Assembly: GCA_023957835.1 (NCBI GenBank)
Contig: JAMLGP010000001.1
Coordinates: forward strand, 551,575 to 615,574
Source of the DNA: Homoserinimonas sp.
Lineage (GTDB): Bacteria; Actinomycetota; Actinomycetes; Actinomycetales; Microbacteriaceae
DNA: 64,000 nt
Direction of reading: 5' to 3'
How positions within the stretch are numbered: the stretch's first letter is position 1; every line of letters begins with the position of its first letter. A program made the position numbers and the translations under genes. Below are positions 17,574 to 27,808 of this stretch, piece by piece. The notes under the pieces were generated by a model, which had not been told where the DNA came from, made no database searches, and saw only the letters and a program-made list of their open reading frames with translations.

Positions 17574-17822
17574 CTAGTTCTGGGCCTTGACGATGAAGTT
17601 GACCGCGTCTGCGACGGTCTTGAGGTTCTTGACCTCGTCATCCGGAATCTTGACGTCGAACTTCTCTTCGGCGTTGACCACGATGGTCATCATCGAAATC
17701 GAGTCGATGTCCAGGTCGTCGGTGAAGGACTTGTCCAGCTCGATCGTGTCGGTGGCGATTCCGGTCTCATCGTTAATGAGCTCGGCGAGGCCCGCGAGGA
17801 CTTCTTCAGTAGACAGTGCCAT
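17574..17822 (-). CDS. acpP: Acyl carrier protein
   Basis: 82 residues, acidic and helical. The Ser that takes the 4'-phosphopantetheine arm lies in DIDSISMM, the local version of DSL. GGAGA stands a few bases before ATG 17822. It carries acyl chains between the FAS II enzymes encoded on both sides. It is 35 bases after fabH and 69 bases before fabF. Confidence 0.96.
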   Translation of the reverse strand: MALSTEEVLAGLAELINDETGIATDTIELDKSFTDDLDIDSISMMTIVVNAEEKFDVKIPDDEVKNLKTVADAVNFIVKAQN

Positions 17823-17857
17823 TGTTTTTCTCCTTGGTTGGTTGGCCGGGGAATAGT

Positions 17858-18862
17858 TTAGGGCAGGACGACGACTTGCGCCCCAAAAACCAGTCCGGCT
17901 CCAAAGCCGATCTGCAGGGCGAGGCCGCCGTGAAGTTCAGGATGCTCCTTTAGGAGCCGGTGGGTAGCAAGCGGAATCGAAGCAGCGGAGGTGTTCCCTG
18001 TGGTCTCGATGTCCCTTGCAATCACTACGGATTCCGGAAGTCTCAGTTGCTTGGCGAACTCGTCAATGATTCGCATGTTTGCCTGGTGGGGGATGAAGGC
18101 GGCGAGATCTTCCGGCTTGACGCCGGCAAGTTCGAGTGCCTGCTTCGCGGCCTTGGCCATCTCCCAGACCGCCCAGCGGAAGACTGTCTGTCCTTCCTGT
18201 CGCAGAGTCGGCCAGTTGGCGTCTCCCTCGCGGTAGTCGATGAGCGTGGCATTCATGCCTACTGCGCCAGCTTTTGAACCGTCTGAGCCCCAGACTGCCG
18301 GGGAGATGCCCGGGTAGTCGCTTGGGCCCACCACCGCAGCTCCGGCGCCGTCGCCCAGCAGGAACGAGATTGACCGGTCGGTGGGGTCCACCAGATCGGA
18401 GAGCTTTTCGGCGCCGATGACGAGAGCGTAGTGGGCTGCTCCCGCTTTGATGAGTGCATCAGCCTGAGTTAGACCGTAGGAATAACCCGCGCAGGCGGCG
18501 TTCGAGTCGTAGGCTGCTGCCGGGTTTGCCCCGACTCTGTCTGCGACCACTGCGGCGATCGACGGAGTCTGCTGGACATTGCTGATCGTTGCGACTATCA
18601 CCAGATCGATTTGCGAGGGTTCGACTCCGGATGCTGCGATCGCCTCTTTGGCCGCCTCGGTCGCAAGATCCACGGCCAGGATTCCCTCGGAAGCGCGGGT
18701 TCTCGTGATGATCCCGGTGCGCTGGCGAATCCACTCATCGCTCGAATCGATCGGGCCAACGAGCTCATCGTTTGGAACCACCCGGTCGCCCCTCGCAGCG
18801 CCGAATCCGTAGATTCTGGTGTACTTTGCTCCGGTTGACTGGTTCAGGGTCGGATTGCTCAT
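17858..18862 (-). CDS. fabH: Beta-ketoacyl-ACP synthase III
   Basis: 334 residues. The catalytic Cys-His-Asn set is visible as AACAGYSYG, FIPHQANMRI and ETTGNTSAAS. It starts fatty acid chains by joining acyl-CoA to malonyl-ACP; in Actinobacteria branched primers are commonly used. Its ATG overlaps the fabD stop codon (ATGA), so translation is coupled. The C-terminal LQIGFGAGLVFGAQVVVLP is standard for the family. Confidence 0.96.
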   Translation of the reverse strand: MSNPTLNQSTGAKYTRIYGFGAARGDRVVPNDELVGPIDSSDEWIRQRTGIITRTRASEGILAVDLATEAAKEAIAASGVEPSQIDLVIVATISNVQQTPSIAAVVADRVGANPAAAYDSNAACAGYSYGLTQADALIKAGAAHYALVIGAEKLSDLVDPTDRSISFLLGDGAGAAVVGPSDYPGISPAVWGSDGSKAGAVGMNATLIDYREGDANWPTLRQEGQTVFRWAVWEMAKAAKQALELAGVKPEDLAAFIPHQANMRIIDEFAKQLRLPESVVIARDIETTGNTSAASIPLATHRLLKEHPELHGGLALQIGFGAGLVFGAQVVVLP

Positions 18863-19773
18863 GCGTTCTCCAGCATTTCGATAGCAGCTTCCAGGTCGTC
18901 CGGAGTCTTCACTGCAACCGTCGGAGTGCCCTTGAGTGCTCGCTTTGCAAGCCCGACGAGAGCCCCGGCGGGTGCAAGTTCTATGATTCCGGTTACTTCA
19001 TTCCTCGAGAAGGATTCCATGCACTTGTCCCAGCGGACCGGGGAAGCGACCTGGCCGACGAGCAGGTCGAGGAACTCGCTGCCGCTGGAAACGCGGTGGC
19101 CGTCCTTATTGGTCCAAAGCGTCAGGTCGGGTTCGCCAGGCTCGATCCCGGCAGCGGCTGCGGCGAGAGCCTCTACTGCGCTCGCCATGTAGCGGGTGTG
19201 AAATGCTCCGGCGACCTGCAGCGGAATAACGCGAGATGAAGCCGGCGGATTCGCGGCGAGCTTTTCGAGCGCGTCGAGGGCTCCGGCAACCACGATCTGG
19301 CCCGCCCCGTTGAAGTTGGCCGGTTCGAGTCCGAGTTCGGCGAGCCTGGAGAGGAGTTCGTCTTCGTCGGCTCCGATTACCGCGCTCATTCCGGTCGGAG
19401 TCAGGGCCGCCGCTTCGGCCATTGCCCTGCCCCTAGCAGCGACGAGCGAAACCGCGTCAGTGTCGGTAAGAACGCCTGCAGCGGCCGCGGCCGTGAATTC
19501 TCCAACTGAATGACCGGCAACCCCGCCGATCAGGTCGAGATGACCGTCAATGAGCGCCGACAGGGTCAGCAATCCGGCCGCAACGATGAGCGGCTGCGCG
19601 ACTGCAGTATCCCGAATCGTTTCCGCATCGCTGACTGTACCGTGCTGTTCGAGATCCAGCCCTGCCGCTTCGGAGTACTTCGCGAGCCGTTCAGACAGAC
19701 CCGGGATTTCGAGCCAGGGAGCAAGAAAGCCGGGGGTTTGAGAACCCTGCCCGGGGCAGACTACGACAATCAC
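18859..19773 (-). CDS. fabD: Malonyl-CoA:ACP acyltransferase
   Basis: 304 residues from GTG 19773. The nucleophile Ser sits in GHSVGEFTAAA and the catalytic His in AGAFHTRYMASA. The start CPGQGSQTPGFL is typical. It loads malonyl groups onto ACP and is the first gene of the fab operon. About 93 bases separate it from the regulator gene upstream, and the fab promoter could lie there. Confidence 0.95.
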   Translation of the reverse strand: MIVVVCPGQGSQTPGFLAPWLEIPGLSERLAKYSEAAGLDLEQHGTVSDAETIRDTAVAQPLIVAAGLLTLSALIDGHLDLIGGVAGHSVGEFTAAAAAGVLTDTDAVSLVAARGRAMAEAAALTPTGMSAVIGADEDELLSRLAELGLEPANFNGAGQIVVAGALDALEKLAANPPASSRVIPLQVAGAFHTRYMASAVEALAAAAAGIEPGEPDLTLWTNKDGHRVSSGSEFLDLLVGQVASPVRWDKCMESFSRNEVTGIIELAPAGALVGLAKRALKGTPTVAVKTPDDLEAAIEMLENA

Positions 19774-19866
19774 TAATCCAGTTTCCCTTCAATCGGGTCA
19801 GGCACACTGTGCAGCGTCTACCAACAATACTGGCGAACTTTGTCGATTGGACGCAAAGGTCTGGCC

Positions 19867-21093
19867 TTAACGGCGCCGGAAGTTGAATTCGGACTCGGCA
19901 ATCGAACCGACGATCAGAGCCGCCTGCAGCACGAACGCCTCTCGAGGACCGGTCGCGTCGTACCCGATCAGATCACTTACTCGCTTGAGCCTGTAGCGGA
20001 CCGTATTCGGGTGTACAAAGAGTTCTCGAGCGGTTGCCTCGAGAGAATGCCCGTTGTCGAGGTAGGCCCAGAGGGTAGAGAGCAATTCACCCGCATGGGC
20101 CTGAAGCGGGCGGTAGATCCGACTGATTAGGGCGGCTCTGGCCAGGGGATCCCCAGCGAGTGCCCGCTCGGGGAGCAAATCGTCGGCCATTGTCGGCCGC
20201 GGGGCGTTTCTCCATGATCTGGCTACCGCGAATCCTGCAAGTGCGGCCTTGGCGCTCCGGTTGGCTTCAACGAGAGTGGGGACTTCGTGGCCCAGAACCA
20301 GATACCCGTCACCGAAACCGGGTTCGAGGGCCGTGGCGATCTCGATGAAGGGACGGTTTGAAGCGCCGTCGGCGGTTTCCGCCGGCAGTGCCCGGCCGAT
20401 CACTACCACAAGGCGGTTTCCCTGAACGCCGATGAGGACATCCGCTTCGAGGTGGCGAGCGGTTCGGCGAATTGTGTCGACATCCAGTTGCCTTGGGGCG
20501 GTGCCGACGAGGACTGCAACTTCGCCGTGGCCGTGCCAGCCGAGAGCTGCGATTCTGCTCGGCAGTTCATCGTCATACTCTCCGCTGAGGATGCTGTCGA
20601 CTACGAGCGCCTCGAGCCTCGCGTCCCAAAGCCCCCTCGCCTCTGCCGCACGCGCATAGACGTCGGCAGCTCCGAAGGCGATTTCACGGGAATAGTGAAG
20701 AATCGCCTCTCGCAGACTTTCATCCCGCCCCTTTACCCGGTCTTCGACTACTTCGACGGTGACCTTAATGAGCTGGAGAGTCTGGGAGAGGCTTACCGAG
20801 CGCAGCAATTCGCGCGGCGCAACTCCGAAAACATCTGCCGCGATCCACGAAGTGGAACTCGGATCGTCATACCACTGGATGAAGGATGAGATTCCAGCCT
20901 GGGCGACCATTCCAACTGCAGATCTGCGCCCGGGGGGCATTTCCCGATACCAGGGGAGAGTGTCTTCGAGGCGCTTGAGAGTTGCTGTTGCGAGTTCACC
21001 AGAGATCTTCTTCAGCCAGACAAGGGTCTGCGCCTTGGCTTTAGGGTCGATAGGCTCTGCCTGATGCATTGCCGAGGTTTCAGCTTTCGCCAC
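19867..21093 (-). CDS. fasR: PucR-type regulator, likely activator of fatty acid synthesis genes (FasR-like)
   Basis: 408 residues from GTG 21093. The C-terminal PucR helix-turn-helix is clear ([28 protein letters not shown], shown only in part by [12 protein letters not shown]). The N-terminal part ([25 protein letters not shown]) matches the Streptomyces FasR protein, which activates the fabD-fabH-acpP-fabF operon by binding its promoter. It sits between aceE and fabD, and its start overlaps the aceE end by 14 bases. Linking regulator expression to pyruvate dehydrogenase would tie lipid synthesis to acetyl-CoA supply, which is inference. Confidence 0.85.
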   Translation of the reverse strand: MAKAETSAMHQAEPIDPKAKAQTLVWLKKISGELATATLKRLEDTLPWYREMPPGRRSAVGMVAQAGISSFIQWYDDPSSTSWIAADVFGVAPRELLRSVSLSQTLQLIKVTVEVVEDRVKGRDESLREAILHYSREIAFGAADVYARAAEARGLWDARLEALVVDSILSGEYDDELPSRIAALGWHGHGEVAVLVGTAPRQLDVDTIRRTARHLEADVLIGVQGNRLVVVIGRALPAETADGASNRPFIEIATALEPGFGDGYLVLGHEVPTLVEANRSAKAALAGFAVARSWRNAPRPTMADDLLPERALAGDPLARAALISRIYRPLQAHAGELLSTLWAYLDNGHSLEATARELFVHPNTVRYRLKRVSDLIGYDATGPREAFVLQAALIVGSIAESEFNFRRR

Positions 21094-23806
21094 CGGCAGT
21101 ACCTGTCGTTCCGGCGTTCACATCGTGCAGCGAGTACTTCTCTATAGCCTGTCTTGCCAGGTCCGGATCGACCCTACCCTGTCTCGCGAGAGCTTCCAGG
21201 GTTCGGACCACGATTGACGGTCCGTCGATCTTGAAGTAGCGTCTCGCGGCGGCCCTCGTGTCAGAAAAGCCGTAGCCGTCGGCGCCGAGAGTGTAGAAAT
21301 CGCCTGGCACAAACCTTCTTATCTGATCGGGAACAGCGTGCATGAAGTCGCTCACTGCCACAAACGGCCCCTCCCTGTTCATGAGCCTTTGAGTCAGATA
21401 GGGCAGCATTCCGCCTTCTCCCGGGTGCAGGAAGTTCCATTCTTCGGCTTCCAGTCCCTCCCGGCGCAGCTCCGACCAGGATGTGACAGACCACACGTCT
21501 GCGGCGATTCCCCAGTCGGATTCAAGCAGGCCCTTCGCCTCGAGAGCCCATGGCACGGCCACCCCCGAAGCAAGCAGGTTCGCTCTCGGACCGTCGATCG
21601 CAGATTCCGAAAGCAGGTAGATGCCCTTTAGCAAGCCGTCGACATCCAGGTTCTCGGGCTCCGCGGGCTGAATCAGAGGTTCGTTGTACACAGTGAGGTA
21701 GTACATGACGTTCGGTTTCGGATGTTCGCCCCCGTACATCCGCTCGATTCCGGCTTTCACAATGTGCCCGAGTTCGTACCCGTAGGCGGGGTCATAGCTG
21801 ACCACCGAAGGATTCGTGGACGCCAGCAGCGGCGAATGCCCATCGGCGTGCTGAAGGCCCTCGCCGGTGAGAGTGGTCTTTCCGGCGGTCGCCCCGATGA
21901 TGAAACCGCGAGCCATCTGGTCTCCGGCCGCCCACATTCCGTCTCCGGTTCGCTGGAAGCCGAACATCGAGTAGAAGACGTAGATCGGAATGAGGGTCTC
22001 GTCGTGAGTCGAGTAGGAGCTGCCGACCGCAGTGAAGGCGGCGAAGGCGCCGGCCTCGTTTATTCCGACGTGCATGATCTGGCCGTCTTTACTTTCCTTG
22101 TAGGCGAGCAGCAAATCGCGGTCGACCGAGGTGTAGTTCATCCCGTTCGGGTTGTAAATCTTGGCGGTGGGGAAGTAGGCATCCATTCCGAAAGTTCGCG
22201 CCTCATCCGGAATGATCGGGACAATTCTCGCCCCGAAGTCTCCCGATCGAAGCAGGTCTTTGAGCAGCCGGGCGAAGGCCATGGTCGTGGCGATCTCCTG
22301 CTTGCCTGAGCCCCTGCGAGCTACTTCGTAAGCGCTGTCTTCCGGCAGCTCCATCTGAATGAATCTGCTCCTTCTCTCGGGGAGAAAGCCGCCGAGGTCG
22401 CGCCGTCGCTCAAGCAAATACTGAATCGCCGGGTCCGTTGCGCCCGGATGGTAGAACGGCGGCCGGTACGGATCGCTCTCCAGAGCGGCATCGGTAATCG
22501 GAATCTGCATGGCATCGCGGAAGTCCTTCAAGTTCTCCAGCGAGAGCTTCTTCATTTGATGCGTCGCGTTTCTGCCTTCGAATGAAGGACCGAGTCCGTA
22601 GCCCTTAATGGTTTTCACCAGAATCACGGTCGGCTGCCCCTTGTGCTCTGTAGCCGCTTTGAACGCTGCATAGACCTTTCGGTAGTCGTGTCCTCCGCGC
22701 TTGAGTCCCCAGAGTTGATCGTCGGTATAGTCCTTGACCATTTCGGCGACTCTTGGGTCGCGGCCGAAGAAGTTCTCGCGAACGTAGGCTCCGCTTTCGG
22801 CCTTGTAAGTCTGGTAGTCGCCGTCCGGAGTGCGGTTCATGAGTTTGACGAGGGCGCCTTCGGAATCTTTCGCGAGCAAGTCATCCCACTCGCGACCCCA
22901 GATGACTTTGATCACATTCCAGCCCGCGCCGCGGAAGTAGCTCTCGAGTTCCTGGATTATCTTTCCGTTGCCGCGAACCGGGCCGTCGAGGCGCTGGAGA
23001 TTGCAATTGATGACAAAGGTCAGGTTGTCGAGCTTGAAGTTTGCCGCCCATTGAAGAGCACCGCGGCTCTCGACCTCGTCCATTTCGCCATCGCCGAGGA
23101 AGGCCCAGACCCGGCTTTCCGAAAGATCCCGGATGCCGCGGTCGGTCAGGTAGCGATTGGTTACGGCCTGCCAGATCGCATTCATTGGGCCAAGGCCCAT
23201 TGAAACCGTCGGGAATTCCCAAAATTCGGGCATGAGCTGCGGGTGCGGGTACGAGGGAAGCCCTCCGCTCGAGTGGGACTTCTCCTGCCTGAAGCCGTCA
23301 AGCTGAGATTCAGTCAGCCTGCCTTCGAGAAAGGCTCTCGCATACATTCCGGGGGAGGCATGTCCCTGATAAAAGATCTGGTCGGCGCCGCCAGGGTTGT
23401 CGTGACCGTGGAAAAAGTGGTTGTGTCCGACTTCGTAGAGAGTTGTTGAGGAGGCGTAGGTGGAAATATGCCCGCCGACCGAGATGCCGGGTCTTTGAGC
23501 CCTGTGCACGATCATTGCGGCGTTCCAGCGCAGCCAGGCGCGGTATCTCCGCTCTACGTCCTCGTCCCCCGGAAACTCCGGCTCGTCCTGAGGGGCGATG
23601 GTATTGATGTAGTCCGTGGTAGGGACCATTGGAACCCCGAGTTGCAGTTCCTTGGATCGCTTGAGAAGACTGAGCATAATTGCCCTGCCGCGCTCCGGTC
23701 CTTTGGCGGCAATCAATTCATCCAGAGACTCCTGCCACTCCGCGGTCTCTTCCGGATCGGAATCGAAATCACTCTTCGAATACGGATCCTGGTCATTGAC
23801 TGTCAA
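21080..23806 (-). CDS. aceE: Pyruvate dehydrogenase E1 component, homodimeric
   Basis: About 908 residues from TTG 23806 (reading [11 protein letters not shown]), with GAGG eight bases upstream; the frame stays open to 23911 but that part reads as non-coding. The thiamine diphosphate motif is [20 protein letters not shown], and [19 protein letters not shown] is typical of actinobacterial AceE. It decarboxylates pyruvate and passes the acetyl group to the E2 subunit in the pyruvate dehydrogenase complex; the E2 and E3 genes are not in the window. The full length agrees with the family. Confidence 0.95.
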   Translation of the reverse strand: MTVNDQDPYSKSDFDSDPEETAEWQESLDELIAAKGPERGRAIMLSLLKRSKELQLGVPMVPTTDYINTIAPQDEPEFPGDEDVERRYRAWLRWNAAMIVHRAQRPGISVGGHISTYASSTTLYEVGHNHFFHGHDNPGGADQIFYQGHASPGMYARAFLEGRLTESQLDGFRQEKSHSSGGLPSYPHPQLMPEFWEFPTVSMGLGPMNAIWQAVTNRYLTDRGIRDLSESRVWAFLGDGEMDEVESRGALQWAANFKLDNLTFVINCNLQRLDGPVRGNGKIIQELESYFRGAGWNVIKVIWGREWDDLLAKDSEGALVKLMNRTPDGDYQTYKAESGAYVRENFFGRDPRVAEMVKDYTDDQLWGLKRGGHDYRKVYAAFKAATEHKGQPTVILVKTIKGYGLGPSFEGRNATHQMKKLSLENLKDFRDAMQIPITDAALESDPYRPPFYHPGATDPAIQYLLERRRDLGGFLPERRSRFIQMELPEDSAYEVARRGSGKQEIATTMAFARLLKDLLRSGDFGARIVPIIPDEARTFGMDAYFPTAKIYNPNGMNYTSVDRDLLLAYKESKDGQIMHVGINEAGAFAAFTAVGSSYSTHDETLIPIYVFYSMFGFQRTGDGMWAAGDQMARGFIIGATAGKTTLTGEGLQHADGHSPLLASTNPSVVSYDPAYGYELGHIVKAGIERMYGGEHPKPNVMYYLTVYNEPLIQPAEPENLDVDGLLKGIYLLSESAIDGPRANLLASGVAVPWALEAKGLLESDWGIAADVWSVTSWSELRREGLEAEEWNFLHPGEGGMLPYLTQRLMNREGPFVAVSDFMHAVPDQIRRFVPGDFYTLGADGYGFSDTRAAARRYFKIDGPSIVVRTLEALARQGRVDPDLARQAIEKYSLHDVNAGTTGTAGGES

Positions 23807-23994
23807 GATTGACCTCGCTTGGGCTCGGGTAAATTGAACTTCGCAGTTTCTGGCGGTCTCTGAGTTTTTCCTAGCATTCCACCCGACACCTCGGCTTGCC
23901 AATTTCCGCAAATTCCGACCGATAGTTGCGCCGGGGATGCTTTGAAGGATATCTGGCCGGTAGCATGTACTGCGTCCCGAAGAAATCCGGGCAA

Positions 23995-24067
23995 GGGCCT
24001 TTAGCTCAGCTGGTAGAGCGCCACGTTTACACCGTGGATGTCGTCGGTTCGATCCCGGCAGGGCCCA
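23995..24067 (+). tRNA. tRNA-Val (anticodon UAC)
   Basis: The 73 bases fold as a cloverleaf. The acceptor stem GGGCCTT pairs with AGGGCCC with one G-U pair, the D arm is GCTC...GAGC, and the anticodon stem CCACG/CGTGG encloses the loop TTTACAC with anticodon TAC. The T arm is GTCGG TTCGATC CCGGC. The 3' CCA is not encoded. Confidence 0.96.
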
Positions 24068-24161
24068 CTTTCAAGTGACAAGTGGTCGAAATTGTCCCGC
24101 TATCCATTGCATTTAGATTTCGCAATCGGCATGCCGATAACCGAGAATCTCTCTTTCCCCG

Positions 24162-24167
24162 TATTCT
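24162..24167 (+). promoter_or_regulatory. -10 element (TATTCT) six bases before the start codon
   Basis: TATTCT fits the TANNNT consensus and lies exactly six bases before ATG 24174. There is no ribosome-binding site between. Transcription would begin at or next to the A of ATG, giving a leaderless message. No clear -35 is seen. Confidence 0.45.
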
Positions 24168-24173
24168 TGGCGC

Positions 24174-26942
24174 ATGGTTGACGAAAACAACCTGGCCGAT
24201 GACGGCTCGGAGTCCGGGGGGATTCAAGAGAACGAAGGCGAGCCGACCGGTCCAAGGCGCTCGACCTTCACGCCCCCCGATTCTGGCGCGCCGAAATCCC
24301 CAACCGGTACGAGCGATGATGAACTCGCCGACGCTTTGTTTGCAGATTTTGAGAAGCTTGCGCATACCGGTGCGGCCCACATTGTGCCACCAATGCCCGG
24401 CGCCGAAGATTTAATTGAGTCAGAGCCCGTCGCTGAACCTGTAGCGGAGTCTCTTGCTGAGCCGGTTACTGAGCCGGCTACTCCGGTCTCAGAGTCATCA
24501 ATTTCCGAGCCTTCAAGCCCGGCAGCGCAAATTCCCGAAGTGCCAACTGGAGAGAGTACTCATTCGTTGGTTGAGGAACCGACTCCAATTGCCGACTCGA
24601 GCCGGACAGCCCCTTCAAAACCTCAGCGCAAATCGATTCCGGTTGCAGAACTGGCAACTGAACTTGGTGCACAAGATGGCTTGAGCACACTGGACGCGCT
24701 TCAGAAATTGGAGCTTCAACTCAAATTACGACAAGAGGATGCCGCCGCCTTTGTGGCCTGGCAGGATTCTGCGTTGAAGAGCGGCGATCCGGGTGCGATT
24801 GCCGAGGTTGCTGACGCCCGTGCTGAGTTTCAGGACATCCTTGATCCAGAATCAGTTCCATTTGCGACCACTGACCCGGGGCGGACAGAAGGCGGGGACT
24901 CAGGCGGCGGGGACTCCGGCGGCAGCGACTCCGGCGGCGAGACTCCGTCGGCGCCGATCGGTGAGAGTGCAGGAGCAACCCTGCTGCAGGACCCGATCTA
25001 CTTTCAGGAGCCAGAAGCTACCCTGCCTCACCCGGTTGCCGCTCCGGAAGCGGAAGAAGCCACTCACACCTTCCGTATCGACGACGTTCTCGACAGTGAG
25101 CTGCTGAACGCGCCAGCTCCGATGTCGGCTCCGATTTCGAATCTTCCGCCTCCTCCGGGCCACGCTGAGCCTGCTGCCGGACCCCAAATTCCCGACCTCG
25201 TCGCACCCGAGTTGAATGTTTCGACCCCTTCCGGGGAGTTCAAGTTCGAAGACTTGCTGGCTGGGAATGATGTTGGGCCATCGGATTCAGTTCCGACTCA
25301 GCTCTGGCTGGACCCCGATGAATCAGGAAGTCCCGAGTCAACTTTGGATCCAGCCGGGATCATTGCGGAAGCGGGTTCGCCAGAAGATGCCGCGGGTCGA
25401 ACGGGTACCGCAGAGAAGCTCGCAGTCGCCGCCATGAAGACTCCCCGAGGCTTTCAGGTTGAGCAAGTCGGGGTGGAGCCAACCCCGGTTGAGCAAAGAG
25501 CCGCGAGGGCCGCGAGGGGGTTCTGGCTGTGGTTCGCGATCAATTCAAGCGTTGTTTCAGTGGTGTTCGGTGGTGCAATCCTTTCCCTCGGGCTTAGTCT
25601 TCGTCAGGCCCTCATAGCAACCCTCGCAGGAGTCGCGCTCTCATTCCTGCCCCTGGGTCTTGGGGCGCTCGCCGGAAAGTGGAGTTCCCAGCCGACCATG
25701 GTTGTTTCGAGAGCCGCCTTCGGCCACGTCGGGAACGCCCTGCCCTCCCTGCTTGCGCTGGCGATTCGTGTGTTTTGGGGCGCGCTGCTGCTGTGGTTCC
25801 TCGCGGCGGGGAGTGCTCGAATCCTTGCCGGTGCTGAACTTGACTTCGGGCTGGGCGAAGGACTGTTGACCTTCATTTTTGTCGGTCTTGGGTTCGTACT
25901 CGCCCTGCTGGTGTCAACCTTCGGCTACGGGCTGCTGGCTCGGCTTCAGATGGTCGTGACTGTCGGCTCTTCGCTGCTGCTGATCGGTTTCATTGTTATT
26001 ACCTGGCCGATGGTAGATCTCGAACAGGCGCTTACGATTCCGGATGGTTCCTGGATGCTCGTCGTCACGGGAGCCATTCTCGTGTTCAGTTTCGTGGGAC
26101 TGGCCTGGGCGGTAAGCAGCTCAGATCTGGCCAGGTATCAGCGCAGCGGCAGTTCTGCGGTTACGACCGTCCTTTGGTCCACTTTCGGCGCCACAATACC
26201 GGCCTTTGTACTGATCGCCTATGGAGCGCTGCTGGCGGCATCCAGCCCGGACACAGCAAAGGGTTTGATTGAGTCCCCTCTGGATACGATCGCGCTAATG
26301 ATTCCGATTTGGTATCCGGCTCCTTTGCTGGCATTCCTTGCACTGGGGCTCCTTTCGGGAGTGGCCCTCTCCATGTACTCGGGGGGTCTTGCTTTGCAAA
26401 GCCTTGGCGGTTCCATACGCCGACCGGTTGGGGCGGCCCTAATCGCAATTCTGATTGGCGCGGTTGGCGCACTCTTCGCAGCCTCCGGGGCAGATCTGAT
26501 CGAACTGCTCAGGGATGTCGCAACCAGCCTCGCAGTTCCGGTTGCCGCCTGGGCGGGCATCTTTGGTGCCGAGATGATGATCAGGAATAAGCACTTCGAT
26601 AGCGCTTCCCTCGTCAAGCCGGGAGGGATCTATCCGAGTGTTATCTGGAGAAATCTGGTGGCTCTGCTTGTGGCGAGCGCCATCGGATTCGGGCTGACGA
26701 GCGCTTCAGTCGGTTGGCTTAGCTGGCAGGGATACCTGTTGCCCTACCTGGGTGGTACATCAGACCTCGCCTCGAGCGATGTAGGAGTGCTCGTCGCAAT
26801 GGCAATCGGGTTGCTTGCACCAATAATTTTGGGCATCCCGGCTATTCGCAGGCAGGAGGCCGGAGGGGTTTCGAAGCCTAAGGCCGAACGGAAGCCCAAG
26901 GCACCGAAGCCGCCGAAAACGCCAGCGCCCGGCGGGGCATAG
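24174..26942 (+). CDS. Cytosine-permease-like (NCS1) transporter with a long acidic disordered N-terminus
   Basis: 922 residues. The first 440 or so are rich in Ser, Pro, Glu, Asp and Gly, with runs such as GGDSGGGDSGGSDSGGE, and look disordered. The remaining half has about twelve hydrophobic helices that resemble nucleobase:cation symporter 1 proteins: GFWLWFAINSSVVSVVFGGA, an early VVSRAAFGHVGNALPSLL, and YPSVIWRN late. This half would sit in the cytoplasmic membrane and import a purine, pyrimidine or related compound; the substrate is unknown. The extension is much longer than in normal NCS1 proteins and may tether partners. The start appears leaderless. Confidence 0.82.
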   Translation: MVDENNLADDGSESGGIQENEGEPTGPRRSTFTPPDSGAPKSPTGTSDDELADALFADFEKLAHTGAAHIVPPMPGAEDLIESEPVAEPVAESLAEPVTEPATPVSESSISEPSSPAAQIPEVPTGESTHSLVEEPTPIADSSRTAPSKPQRKSIPVAELATELGAQDGLSTLDALQKLELQLKLRQEDAAAFVAWQDSALKSGDPGAIAEVADARAEFQDILDPESVPFATTDPGRTEGGDSGGGDSGGSDSGGETPSAPIGESAGATLLQDPIYFQEPEATLPHPVAAPEAEEATHTFRIDDVLDSELLNAPAPMSAPISNLPPPPGHAEPAAGPQIPDLVAPELNVSTPSGEFKFEDLLAGNDVGPSDSVPTQLWLDPDESGSPESTLDPAGIIAEAGSPEDAAGRTGTAEKLAVAAMKTPRGFQVEQVGVEPTPVEQRAARAARGFWLWFAINSSVVSVVFGGAILSLGLSLRQALIATLAGVALSFLPLGLGALAGKWSSQPTMVVSRAAFGHVGNALPSLLALAIRVFWGALLLWFLAAGSARILAGAELDFGLGEGLLTFIFVGLGFVLALLVSTFGYGLLARLQMVVTVGSSLLLIGFIVITWPMVDLEQALTIPDGSWMLVVTGAILVFSFVGLAWAVSSSDLARYQRSGSSAVTTVLWSTFGATIPAFVLIAYGALLAASSPDTAKGLIESPLDTIALMIPIWYPAPLLAFLALGLLSGVALSMYSGGLALQSLGGSIRRPVGAALIAILIGAVGALFAASGADLIELLRDVATSLAVPVAAWAGIFGAEMMIRNKHFDSASLVKPGGIYPSVIWRNLVALLVASAIGFGLTSASVGWLSWQGYLLPYLGGTSDLASSDVGVLVAMAIGLLAPIILGIPAIRRQEAGGVSKPKAERKPKAPKPPKTPAPGGA

Positions 26943-26950
26943 AGCGCAAC

Positions 26951-26956
26951 TACACT
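26951..26956 (+). promoter_or_regulatory. -10 element (TACACT) six bases before the start codon
   Basis: TACACT lies nine bases after the permease stop and exactly six bases before ATG 26963, the same geometry as at 24162. No ribosome-binding site precedes the ATG. A leaderless message is suggested. Confidence 0.45.
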
Positions 26957-26962
26957 GGGGTA

Positions 26963-27790
26963 ATGCCGGCCAATAGCGCGACCGTAGCCGATGTGATTTC
27001 GGTTGCCGAATCGTTTTGGCCGCCGAGCGGGGCAGAAGACTGGGACGCGATCGGCCTGCTCTCAGGTGACCCGGCTTCACCTGTCGACAGGATTCACCTG
27101 ACAGTCGACGCAGTACCGGAAGTGGTCGACGAAGCGGTTGATTTGGGAGCTCAATTGCTCCTCGCACATCACCCACTACTGTTGCGAGGCGTCACCGCGA
27201 TAGCTGAGACCGAATTCAAGGGGTCAGTCCTCGCGAGGCTCATTCGGGGAGGTTGCGCGCTGTACGCTGCGCATACGAACGCCGACGTGGTCGAAACCGG
27301 CACTTCAGCCGAGCTCGCGAAAAGGCTCGGACTGCTCGAGGTTGAACCTATCTCTGCGCTGCCCGGAGCGAGCACCGGAATCGGCAGGGTCGGCAATCTT
27401 CCGGAGCCGATGGCTCTTGGCCGACTTGCTCGATTACTCGCCGAGATTCTGCCGCCGACTGCTACCGGTGTTCGGGTCTCCGGCGGCTATGACCGGGAAA
27501 TCACCCGGGTCGCAGTGTGCGCGGGAGCCGGTGACAGCTATCTCGATTCTGAAGCCGTTCGGACTGCCGACGTGTACGTGACGAGCGACTTGAGGCATCA
27601 TCCGGCCTCGGCATTCAGGGAGACTGCGAAGCTCGGCAGCGGTCCTGCTCTGATCGATATCTCGCACTGGGCGGCCGAATGGCTTTGGCTGGATGTCGCC
27701 GCCGAGCAATTGAGGAGCGCGCTCCCAGGAGTGGAAGTGTCGGTTAGCGACCTGCGCACCGACCCGTGGGATTTCACGATTGTCCAGTAG
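26963..27790 (+). CDS. Nif3-like dinuclear metal centre protein
   Basis: 275 residues. Metal-binding motifs of the Nif3/YbgI family are present: ahead of them WDAIGLLSGDP, then LLLAHHPLLLRG with the paired His, HTNADV, and the late ISHWAAEW. Members form hexamers or higher ring assemblies and are linked to GTP cyclohydrolase I type 2 names, but the true reaction is unsettled. The gene precedes the coiled-coil and RNase H genes with short gaps, a grouping common in Actinobacteria. Confidence 0.9.
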   Translation: MPANSATVADVISVAESFWPPSGAEDWDAIGLLSGDPASPVDRIHLTVDAVPEVVDEAVDLGAQLLLAHHPLLLRGVTAIAETEFKGSVLARLIRGGCALYAAHTNADVVETGTSAELAKRLGLLEVEPISALPGASTGIGRVGNLPEPMALGRLARLLAEILPPTATGVRVSGGYDREITRVAVCAGAGDSYLDSEAVRTADVYVTSDLRHHPASAFRETAKLGSGPALIDISHWAAEWLWLDVAAEQLRSALPGVEVSVSDLRTDPWDFTIVQ

Positions 27791-27808
27791 AGAAACCGGA
27801 ACCAGCAA

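Noticed and set aside
22643-23203. 186-codon rightward frame within aceE
   Set aside because: Antisense to the thiamine diphosphate region of aceE and without recognisable domains.
24063-24086. Terminator after tRNA-Val
   Set aside because: A six-base stem (CCACTT/AAGTGG) exists, but it is weak and overlaps the tRNA end; not strong enough to list.
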